From the NCBI GenBank assembly GCA_029210565.1, contig JARGFQ010000009.1, forward strand, positions 1 through 64,000: 64,000 nt of DNA, read 5' to 3'. Of the stretch, positions 1 to 6,806 are shown one piece after another. This DNA comes from Bacteroidales bacterium (GTDB lineage Bacteria > Bacteroidota > Bacteroidia > Bacteroidales > VadinHA17). The position numbers and the translations under genes were made by a program. The notes under the pieces are model-generated. The model ran no database searches and was not told the DNA's origin. It was given only the letters and a program-made list of their open reading frames with translations. Each line of letters opens with the position of its first letter. Position 1 is the first letter of the stretch.

Positions 1-77
1 GACAATTGTTGATAAATATCCTGGTTATCAACCGATTTTATATCACTTTTGTATGGATACCCTGCAATGTGGGTTAA
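1..77 (+). repeat. 77-bp direct repeat, left copy
   Basis: This copy is identical to 607-683. It contains a small hairpin (GTTGATAA at 8-15 against TTATCAAC at 25-32). Sequence after the repeat differs from that after the right copy. Confidence 0.9.
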
Positions 78-214
78 CACGTAAATTATCAATGCCAAGA
101 GCAAAATATTGTTGATATCCACTGATTCTGAGAAATTCACTTATTGACGATATCGAAATCTGTGTAATACCACAGAAAATTGTTCATAACCACCTATTTT
201 TGAGAGTAGACTGA

Positions 215-487
215 TTAGTTACCATTGAAATAATATCGTGCAAGTTCTTCTACATGCTCGTCGGCTACACTTGTTGAAAGAACATTGCCCCCGTTGGTAA
301 GGAGTTGCGATACCCTGCTGGCTAATAGCTTCTTCTGTTCAACCGTCTCAAGACTCTCAAGCCGGCCAAAGTTTACAAAGATATGGTGACAAACACTCCC
401 GTTTTTACGGTAACTCTCCACCAGTTTATAAACGGTGTACCGCTCACGAGTTGTTTTGTTATATCTTGTAAATGGCTTAATAAACAT
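215..487 (-). pseudogene. Truncated IS4/IS1634-like transposase, N-terminal fragment
   Basis: This 90-residue frame begins MFIKPFTRYNKTT and continues with YTVYKLVESYR and the HIFVNFGRLE motif. That is how the N-terminal segment of IS1634-type (IS4 superfamily) transposases usually reads: a short beta-rich segment describing repeated 'request' of a related sequence, before the DDE catalytic core. Full-length relatives run to about 500 residues or more, so the whole catalytic domain is missing and the protein cannot transpose. It sits between the two 77-bp repeats, and an inverted ATTGTTGATAAA copy (512-523) lies just upstream of its start, where a terminal repeat would be expected. The family call rests on motif resemblance only. 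Confidence 0.5.
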
Positions 488-606
488 ATAGCAAAGCTAT
501 CCAACTATTTGTTTATCAACAATCAGAGAGGGGGGACTACATTTGGAAAATCAAAACTCATGAAACGTAACACACTGATCTTCAGTATGCCATTTTTGGC
601 TTCATA

Positions 607-683
607 GACAATTGTTGATAAATATCCTGGTTATCAACCGATTTTATATCACTTTTGTATGGATACCCTGCAATGTGGGTTAA
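607..683 (+). repeat. 77-bp direct repeat, right copy
   Basis: This copy is identical to 1-77. It ends inside or at the edge of the methyltransferase-like reading frame, whose recognisable homology (VNVESSH) starts at its last few bases. Confidence 0.9.
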
Positions 684-1071
684 TGTGGAGTCATCTCACC
701 GCCACAGCTCTGTCAAATCATTTTTTAACGAGGCCTATCGGGTACTCCGCCCCGACGGATATTTCCTCTTTACGGACTTCCGGGACAGTCACAAATGGCC
801 GGACCTGTTGGCACAGTTGAATAAATCCGGCTTTCTTGTGATCAGTGAAAGAGATATTACATCGAATATTCTGCATTTTCTGGAACTGGATACAGAACGC
901 CGGGCATCGCTTGTTAACAGATACGAACCGAAAATGCTGCAGAAGTCAATACTTAATTTCACGGGAGCGAAAGGCACATCCACCTACGACTATTTTTTAA
1001 CAGGCAGATTCGTATATAAATCCTTTTTGATGCAGAAAAATGGCGATTTGATGCACCTGCCGCACTCCTGA
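655..1071 (+). pseudogene. Class I SAM-dependent methyltransferase, 3' fragment
   Basis: The frame contains VNVESSH, then a strand reading YRVLRPDGYFLFTDFR, and later ERDITSNILHFLELD. These match the second half of class I methyltransferases of the Methyltransf_11 type, close to the phthiotriol/sterol methyltransferase-like group. The SAM-binding first half (motif I, E/DxGxGxG) is absent. Recognisable homology begins at about 679, exactly at the end of the 77-bp repeat, so the gene was cut by the rearrangement to its left. The first eight residues come from repeat DNA. It is probably nonfunctional. It is an independent unit from the rnf operon, which runs the other way. Confidence 0.6.
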
Positions 1072-1144
1072 TTTTACACATTAACCTGGTTTAAATCACG
1101 CATCTCCGGATTCCGGATGGTCTTCCGGGTACCGTCAGGCAAAT

Positions 1145-1717
1145 CTATACCAGTCCTGCAAAACCCATGAACGCCAGCGCCAGGATGCCAGCGGTGACAA
1201 GAGCTATAGGCGCTCCCTTCATCCCTGACGGTACATCTGCCAGCTCGAGCTGCTCGCGTATCCCGGCCAGGATCACCAGTGCCAGCCCGAAACCAATAGC
1301 TGTGGCAGCCCCGTAGACAATACCCTCAACAAGATTGTAATCCTTCTTGATCACCAGTATCGCAACACCAAGCACGGCACAGTTGGTGGTTATCAGGGGC
1401 AGGAAGATACCCAGAGCCTGGTAAAGAGGCTGACTGATCTTCTTCAGAATGATCTCAACCATCTGCACCAGCGAGGCTATCACCAATATGTACGCTATGG
1501 TCTGCATGAACCCGATACCGAGCGGTACCAGAACATAGGTGTAAATCAGGTAAGTCACCATGGTGGCCAGAACCATCACAAAGGTGACGGCACCTGACAT
1601 GCCAATCGCAGTGCTCACCTTGTTCGACACCCCCAGGAAGGGACATACACCCAGAAACTGAGCCAGAACTATGTTGTTGACCAGTATCGCGGATATTATC
1701 AGTAGTATGAATTCCAT
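1145..1717 (-). CDS. rnfA: Rnf electron transport complex subunit A
   Basis: This 190-residue integral membrane protein has about six hydrophobic segments and is the RnfA/RsxA subunit (NqrE homologue). Together with RnfE it forms the membrane core that carries electrons across the membrane in the Rnf ferredoxin:NAD+ oxidoreductase, coupled to Na+ or H+ transport. The N-terminal stretch LVNNIVLAQFLGVCPFLG and the later TTNCAVLGV are the family's conserved half-helices with cysteines that in known complexes hold an intramembrane iron-sulfur centre. It is the last gene of the rnfBCDGEA operon and starts 11 bases after the rnfE stop. Length is as expected for the family. Confidence 0.96.
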   Translation of the reverse strand: MEFILLIISAILVNNIVLAQFLGVCPFLGVSNKVSTAIGMSGAVTFVMVLATMVTYLIYTYVLVPLGIGFMQTIAYILVIASLVQMVEIILKKISQPLYQALGIFLPLITTNCAVLGVAILVIKKDYNLVEGIVYGAATAIGFGLALVILAGIREQLELADVPSGMKGAPIALVTAGILALAFMGFAGLV

Positions 1718-1728
1718 GGCTCTCTTCC

Positions 1729-2310
1729 TTATGCTTTGTTGATCTTCTTGACAATGGCAATCATGTATCCCAGGGCAATGAAAGCTCCCGGGGCAAGTAT
1801 GAATACCAGTATGCCGTCGCCGGAGATGAATTTAAATCCGCCAATGGCGCCGCTGCCCAGGATCTCCCTGATGGCACCCAGTACCCCCAGCGCCGCGGTG
1901 AAACCCAATCCCATCCCGGCACCGTCAACAACGGAAGACCATACGGTGTTCTTGCTGGCAAAGGCCTCGGCACGTCCGAGCACAATGCAGTTGACCACAA
2001 TCAGGGGAATAAATATCCCCAGTGCTTCATAGAGCGACGGAACAAACGCGTTCATCACCAGGTCAACAATCGTGACAAAGGTCGCAATAACCACAATGAA
2101 GGCCGGAATACGCACCTTATCGGGTATCAGGTTCTTCATCAGCGAGACCACCGTGTTTGAACCAAGAAGCACGAAAGTGGTTGCCAGCCCCATCCCAAGC
2201 CCGTTGATCATCGACGAGGTGGTGGCAAGGGCAGGGCAGGCCCCGAGAACCATCACCAGGATGGGATTCTCCTTTAAAAAGCCCTTGGTAAAATTCTGTA
2301 CCTGGTTCAT
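1729..2310 (-). CDS. rnfE: Rnf electron transport complex subunit E
   Basis: This 193-residue membrane protein is homologous to RnfE/RsxE (NqrD family) and is the pseudo-symmetrical partner of RnfA. The motifs [15 protein letters not shown] near residue 16 and VVNCIVLGR near residue 107 carry the two conserved cysteines expected at the membrane iron-sulfur site. There are about six hydrophobic helices. Its ATG overlaps the rnfG stop by four bases, so translation is probably coupled. It belongs to the energy-conserving Rnf complex encoded by the surrounding operon. Confidence 0.96.
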   Translation of the reverse strand: MNQVQNFTKGFLKENPILVMVLGACPALATTSSMINGLGMGLATTFVLLGSNTVVSLMKNLIPDKVRIPAFIVVIATFVTIVDLVMNAFVPSLYEALGIFIPLIVVNCIVLGRAEAFASKNTVWSSVVDGAGMGLGFTAALGVLGAIREILGSGAIGGFKFISGDGILVFILAPGAFIALGYMIAIVKKINKA

Positions 2311-2900
2311 TTCAGACCTCCTTTCTCAAATGTGTTGTACGCCCTCTGTACGCCTTCACAGAAAGCCCTCGAACTGATCGTTGCAGCAGTGATGGCATCA
2401 ACAGACCCGCCATCCTTCTTTACCTTGAGGGAAAACTCTGCCGGGTTCTTCCCCTTGAACTGATCCTTGAATTCGGGCTTCTCCGGTGTGCCTTCAGGTA
2501 CCAGCTTAGTACCTAGCCCCGGTGTCTCCTTGTGCTCAAGAACGGAAATATTGTATATCGTGCCGTCAGGCAGAAAGCCCACCATGAAGCCTATATATCC
2601 GCTGAAACCGTTGTTGGTGTACGACCTGACAGCATAACCAACGACCTCTTCACCGCTCCTGGCAGGATAGACCTCCAGTGAGTTTCCTTCGCCCGTGGGC
2701 AGCATGAACATATCATCATTGGGATTGTTGGTGAACTCAGGCACCACCTGCTTGATCGCATCCAGCTTCTTGTTGAGTGCAGTAAGCGCTATCGGCTCCT
2801 TGGTCATCTCATAAACGAAACCGAGAGCTGCCGATGCTCCCACAGAGATCAGCGTCAGCGAAAACATCATGTTCTTAAGCGACGATTGCATCTTAGCCAT
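2307..2900 (-). CDS. rnfG: Rnf electron transport complex subunit G
   Basis: RnfG is a membrane-anchored periplasmic flavoprotein, here 197 residues. One N-terminal membrane helix (residues about 10-28) is followed by an FMN-binding domain. The covalent FMN site appears as [11 protein letters not shown] near the C terminus, with a threonine at the usual place (family consensus SGATxTS, here TAATIS). I place the start at 2900 (MAKMQ) because a full AGGAGG lies six bases upstream at 2907-2912. An upstream in-frame ATG at 2918 would overlap rnfD more deeply. The start overlaps the rnfD end by eight bases. Confidence 0.95.
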   Translation of the reverse strand: MAKMQSSLKNMMFSLTLISVGASAALGFVYEMTKEPIALTALNKKLDAIKQVVPEFTNNPNDDMFMLPTGEGNSLEVYPARSGEEVVGYAVRSYTNNGFSGYIGFMVGFLPDGTIYNISVLEHKETPGLGTKLVPEGTPEKPEFKDQFKGKNPAEFSLKVKKDGGSVDAITAATISSRAFCEGVQRAYNTFEKGGLK

Positions 2901-3894
2901 GCTTAACCTCCTTTCCAAACCTTTTTGGCTTAATATACATGTTCAGCAACGGCACGAAGGCGTTCATTATCAGTATTGCAAACGAAACACCCTCGGGATA
3001 GGCCCCCCAGGTCCTTATCAGGACAGTTATCACTCCAATGCCGACACCGTAGATTATCATACCCTTGTGGGTCATGGGCGATGTAACATAGTCGGTTGCC
3101 ATGAATATCGCACCGAGCATTATTCCTCCTGTCAGGAGATGGAAGCCCGGATCGGCATATATTGTGGGATCTGCCAGCCACAGGATCCCGGTGAAAAGCG
3201 CTACGGACATCAGTATTGAAACCGGGATGTGCCAGCTGATGATCTTCTTCCACAGCATATATATACCGCCTAAAATCAGTGCTGCAGCGGCTATCTCACC
3301 CATCGAACCGCCCATGTATCCGTAAAACAACTGCATGTGCGTGGGTACTTTCTCCATCAGCGATGCCACACTCTCACCTGCCTTCACACCCTCGGTCAGA
3401 ATGCCTAGCGGTGTGGCTCCTGTGACCGCATCCAGATACCCTGTCCTGAATCCCGATGGCACCGGCCAGCTGGTCATCTGCACCGGAAAGGAGATAAGCA
3501 GGAAGACCCTTCCTACCAAAGCCGGGTTAAACGGGTTGCTGCCCAGCCCGCCGAAGGTCATCTTGGCCACCCCGATAGATATGATCGCTCCTATGATTAT
3601 GATCCATATCGGAAGGTTGGAAGGTACATTGAACGCCAGCAGCAACCCGGTAACAACTGCTGAGCCATCTTTCACCGAAGGTTTGGTCTTCAGGATGAAC
3701 TTCTGCACCAGGTATTCAACTGCTACACATGAAAGAACCGAGGTGAGGGTTACGATGATTGCTCCCATCCCGAAATAATAAATGGAGGCTGCCAGCGCCG
3801 GAACCAACGCTATAACCACGCCGTACATAAGCCTGCGGGTTGTTTCAGGACTGCTCAGATGTGGCGAAGGAGAGACATTGAGTATGTTGTTCAT
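2893..3894 (-). CDS. rnfD: Rnf electron transport complex subunit D
   Basis: This 333-residue polytopic membrane protein is the RnfD/NqrB-family subunit, which binds FMN covalently and forms much of the ion path. The FMN attachment motif is visible as LDAVTGATPLG in the middle of the protein, in a loop between helices. About ten hydrophobic helices can be counted. It starts 12 bases after rnfC and runs into rnfG. Sequence and length are typical. Confidence 0.96.
   Translation of the reverse strand: MNNILNVSPSPHLSSPETTRRLMYGVVIALVPALAASIYYFGMGAIIVTLTSVLSCVAVEYLVQKFILKTKPSVKDGSAVVTGLLLAFNVPSNLPIWIIIIGAIISIGVAKMTFGGLGSNPFNPALVGRVFLLISFPVQMTSWPVPSGFRTGYLDAVTGATPLGILTEGVKAGESVASLMEKVPTHMQLFYGYMGGSMGEIAAAALILGGIYMLWKKIISWHIPVSILMSVALFTGILWLADPTIYADPGFHLLTGGIMLGAIFMATDYVTSPMTHKGMIIYGVGIGVITVLIRTWGAYPEGVSFAILIMNAFVPLLNMYIKPKRFGKEVKHG
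2907..2912 (-). promoter_or_regulatory. Strong ribosome binding site of rnfG
   Basis: A perfect AGGAGG lies six bases before the rnfG ATG and inside the rnfD coding sequence. It decides the rnfG start and is unusually strong for this phylum. Confidence 0.75.
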
Positions 3895-3906
3895 ATCGCT
3901 TGTATG

Positions 3907-5241
3907 CTATTTTGTAATTTTTTCACGTGCCATCCGAATGACCGTCGACTTGCCCAACCTGATGTAGTCAAGCAAAGGCCTTTTGGCCGGACAGGTGTAG
4001 GTACAGGCCCCGCACTCCATACAGTCGGTGATCTTCTCCTTCTCTGCCTGATCCCACATGCCCTTTTCCGACAGGACTGAAATCAGCCACGGCTCCAGGC
4101 CCATGGCACATGCCGAGGAACACTTGCCGCACCTGATACATGGTAGTACCTCTGCACGGCGCGAGGCAGCAGCAGGGAAGAGGAGTATCCCTGAAGTGCC
4201 CTTGGTGACGGGCACCTCGGTAATTGCCAGCGCCTTGCCCATCATGGGCCCGCCGTTGACTACCTTGCCTGTGTCATCTGGCATGCCGCCCGCAGCCTCA
4301 ATAAGAGCTGTCACCGGCGTGCCGATCCGCACCAGAAAGTTGCCGGGATTGGTAACCGACTTTCCTGTCACGGTGACCACCCTCTCTACCAGAGGCTTGT
4401 TCTTCTGAACAGCCTCATATACAGCAAAGGCAGTACCCACATTCTGCACTACAACACCCACATCTATCGGTAGTCCGCCGGATGGAACCTCTCTTCCGGT
4501 ACATGCCTTGATAAGCTGCTTCTCACCTCCTTGCGGATACTTCACCTTGAGAGGCTGCACAGTGATACCCTTGAAATCCTTTGCCAGCTCTGTCAGATGA
4601 CTTATCGCATCAGGCTTGTTTGCCTCTATGCCCACTACAGCCCTCTCTACACCCAGGGCCTTCATGATGATTGTTACCCCCGTCAGCACTTCGGCTCCCT
4701 TCTCCAGCATCAGCCTGTGGTCCGAGGTGAGGTAGGGCTCACACTCCACACCGTTGATGATGACCATGTCACAACTCTTGCCTGCAGGGACGGTCAGCTT
4801 GATGTGGGTCGGGAAGGTGGCTCCTCCCATGCCCACAAGCCCGCACTGCCTGCATCGCCCGATGATCTCCTCACGAGTAAGGGTGATCTCCTTCACCAAC
4901 ACGCTGCTTCGGTCAACTGTCGTAACCCATTCGTCTCCCTCAACATCAATGATCACCGCGGTCTGCTTGTACCCTGTGGTGTCAACCACTGTGTCAATCT
5001 TACTGACCTTGCCTGAGACGGGCGAGTGGATGTTCGTGGAAACAAATCCTTTTGCCTCCGCGATGACCTGCCCGGCCAGCACCGCAGCTCCCTTCTCCAC
5101 CACCGGGGTTGCCGGTGCTCCAATATGCTGTGAGACAGGTACCGTGACCTGCGGGGGAACGGGAAGGATAACTGTCGGCTTGTCAGCTGTCAGTTTGTTC
5201 TCTGGCGGGTGGATGCCGCCTTTCGGGAATGTCTTGAACAC
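3907..5241 (-). CDS. rnfC: Rnf electron transport complex subunit C (NADH-binding side)
   Basis: RnfC is the peripheral subunit that exchanges electrons with NAD(H) through FMN and iron-sulfur clusters. The 444-residue protein starts MFKTFPKGGIHPPENK, as usual. It carries the nucleotide/FMN-binding stretch GLVGMGGATFPTHIKL near residue 140 and two 4Fe-4S motifs near the C terminus (CIRCGKCSSAC and CMECGACTYTC). It lacks the long alanine-rich C-terminal extension of enterobacterial RsxC, as expected for the short form. It follows rnfB with a 90-base gap. Confidence 0.96.
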   Translation of the reverse strand: MFKTFPKGGIHPPENKLTADKPTVILPVPPQVTVPVSQHIGAPATPVVEKGAAVLAGQVIAEAKGFVSTNIHSPVSGKVSKIDTVVDTTGYKQTAVIIDVEGDEWVTTVDRSSVLVKEITLTREEIIGRCRQCGLVGMGGATFPTHIKLTVPAGKSCDMVIINGVECEPYLTSDHRLMLEKGAEVLTGVTIIMKALGVERAVVGIEANKPDAISHLTELAKDFKGITVQPLKVKYPQGGEKQLIKACTGREVPSGGLPIDVGVVVQNVGTAFAVYEAVQKNKPLVERVVTVTGKSVTNPGNFLVRIGTPVTALIEAAGGMPDDTGKVVNGGPMMGKALAITEVPVTKGTSGILLFPAAASRRAEVLPCIRCGKCSSACAMGLEPWLISVLSEKGMWDQAEKEKITDCMECGACTYTCPAKRPLLDYIRLGKSTVIRMAREKITK

Positions 5242-5331
5242 TTCTCTGGTTGTTTATAAGGTTATCCGATTGTCAGTTCGTTGCTGCTTCTCTCAGTTTT
5301 TGATGCTTTTGCCGGTTCTTTCCTGATTCTT

Positions 5332-6195
5332 TCAGTCGGTTATTGCCTCCGCAGGCTCCGCCGGCTTCTGCTCCTTCACGGGAAAGCCGATCTCAAGTAT
5401 TGCTCCCGTAGGACACTCAGGCACACACTTGCGGCAGAGCTTGCATTTGTATGAATCGATGAAGGCCAGGTTGTTATCCATGGTGATGGCGTCATACGGA
5501 CATACCTTGACACACTTGCCGCACCCGATGCATGCCACCTTGCATGCCTTGCGGGCAGGACCGCCCTTGTCCTTGTTGACGCATGAGACATATATCTTGC
5601 GGTCTTTCTTGTTGCGCTTGCGCAGCTCGATGATGTTGCGCGGACATTCCTTCACACAGGCACCACAGGCCACGCACTTGTCATCAAGGATCACGGGTAG
5701 CTCAGTCATCGGATCCATGTACATGGCGTCAAACTTGCACGCTAAAACACAGTCGCCGCAGCCAAAACAGCCATAATGGCATCCCGTGGTGCCTCCATAA
5801 AGCGAGTGGGCTATTCGGCAACTCATCGCCCCGTCATAGTATGATGTGCGTGCTGCGTTGTCGGGAGTGCCGTTGCACCTCACAACAGCTACCTTAGGCT
5901 CAAGAGCCACGGGCTGACGGTCAAGAATGACGGCAACCTTTCCCATGGTGTCAGCGCCTCCGACAGGACAGTTCAGCCCCTCAAAGGAGGTCGACTTCAC
6001 CAGAGCCTCGGCAAAGGCGCGACAGCCGGTATAACCGCATCCGCCGCAGTTGGCGCCGGGCAGAGCCTCATTGACCAGATCGATGCGGGGGTCTTCAACA
6101 ACCTTGAACTTCTGCGCCACAAAATAGAGTATCATCGCGGCCAGCAGCCCAAGCACACTCAACATTGCGATCGTCAGTAAAACAGTGGAACTCAT
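5332..6195 (-). CDS. rnfB: Rnf electron transport complex subunit B (ferredoxin-like)
   Basis: RnfB takes electrons from reduced ferredoxin. The 287-residue protein begins with one membrane helix (residues about 5-27). A Fe-S domain follows with NCGGCGYTGC and a downstream cysteine in LNCPVGG, then four ferredoxin-like cysteine motifs (CFGCGDCVLAC, CVACGACVKEC, CIGCGKCVKVC, CKLCRKCVPEC). That cluster count exceeds the two in enterobacterial RsxB and matches the multi-cluster RnfB of anaerobes. It is the first rnf gene, three bases after the RseC-like gene, so the two are presumably co-transcribed. Confidence 0.96.
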   Translation of the reverse strand: MSSTVLLTIAMLSVLGLLAAMILYFVAQKFKVVEDPRIDLVNEALPGANCGGCGYTGCRAFAEALVKSTSFEGLNCPVGGADTMGKVAVILDRQPVALEPKVAVVRCNGTPDNAARTSYYDGAMSCRIAHSLYGGTTGCHYGCFGCGDCVLACKFDAMYMDPMTELPVILDDKCVACGACVKECPRNIIELRKRNKKDRKIYVSCVNKDKGGPARKACKVACIGCGKCVKVCPYDAITMDNNLAFIDSYKCKLCRKCVPECPTGAILEIGFPVKEQKPAEPAEAITD

Positions 6196-6198
6196 CTG

Positions 6199-6615
6199 TC
6201 ACTCCTTTATTTTGAATTCAAATCTTTCTTCTATTCTGCCTCTCAGCAACCAGATAACCGTATAGTATATCCCAAGTGCCGCAAACGATAACAGCGCCGC
6301 AGCAACCTCACCGGCACCCACTGCCGACAGCAGGGCAAAAGCTGCAATCAGCACCACAAACGGAATGATATATCCTATGGCCAGCGCACGGAAACCCTGC
6401 GACAACTGCATCACCACAGTGACATGGTCTCCCGGCTTGAGTGCGGCACTGCTTTTTACTGTAACGACCTTGGTGTCAGACTTGCCGGGCGAACAGACAG
6501 ACCGCGCCTGACAGCCGGCACAGGCCTCGGCAACGATGATCTCTACATCCGCAGTGCCGTCGCCCGGTGCCCTTAAAACTATACCCTCGTGTGTTACTGT
6601 CTCTCCCTGCGACAT
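6199..6615 (-). CDS. RseC/MucC-like membrane protein (SoxR-reducing system)
   Basis: This 138-residue protein starts MSQGETVTHEGIVLR. A small beta-rich cytoplasmic segment contains the cysteine motif CAGCQARSVC, which resembles a metal or iron-sulfur site. Two membrane helices follow (about residues 75-95 and 100-122). This is the RseC/MucC architecture; relatives act with Rnf/Rsx in keeping SoxR reduced or sit beside sigma-E regulators. Position directly before rnfB supports a role with the Rnf complex. I chose the ATG at 6615 over an in-frame TTG one codon earlier. Confidence 0.88.
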   Translation of the reverse strand: MSQGETVTHEGIVLRAPGDGTADVEIIVAEACAGCQARSVCSPGKSDTKVVTVKSSAALKPGDHVTVVMQLSQGFRALAIGYIIPFVVLIAAFALLSAVGAGEVAAALLSFAALGIYYTVIWLLRGRIEERFEFKIKE

Positions 6616-6709
6616 CAAAAGAATCTTGAGATGGCAATTTTAAGGAATTGCCGTGAAATATTACATAATAATAGTCATTATTTTGGGAAACCGGCAGGAT
6701 TTGAAAATT

Positions 6710-6777
6710 GCGATTTGCGATTTGCGATTTGCGAATGGTTGCAGAAATCGAAAATCGAAAATCTGAAATCGCAAATC
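6710..6777. repeat. Intergenic hairpin element with GCGATTT tandem heptamers
   Basis: Three and a half copies of GCGATTT (6710-6734) are followed by A/C-rich sequence ending in the reverse complement. GATTTGCGATTT at 6712-6723 pairs perfectly with AAATCGCAAATC at 6766-6777. It lies between recG and the RseC-like gene. The same termini recur at 44279-44451 and 56922-56957. Confidence 0.7.
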
Positions 6778-6806
6778 CACTACTGCCGCCTGCCTACTGC
6801 CTGACC

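Larger units (their letters stand above)
1..683. mobile_element. Degenerate insertion flanked by 77-bp direct repeats
   Basis: A 77-base segment at 1-77 recurs without a mismatch at 607-683. The roughly 530 bases between hold the start of a transposase-like ORF on the minus strand, and the right-hand repeat abuts the broken methyltransferase gene. The stretch is visibly more AT-rich than the rest of the window. The 12-mer ATTGTTGATAAA occurs at 5-16 and 611-622 and inverted at 512-523. I read it as the residue of an insertion sequence or a small non-autonomous derivative. The left boundary lies outside the window, so the element cannot be delimited. An assembly duplication is the main alternative. 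Confidence 0.5.
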
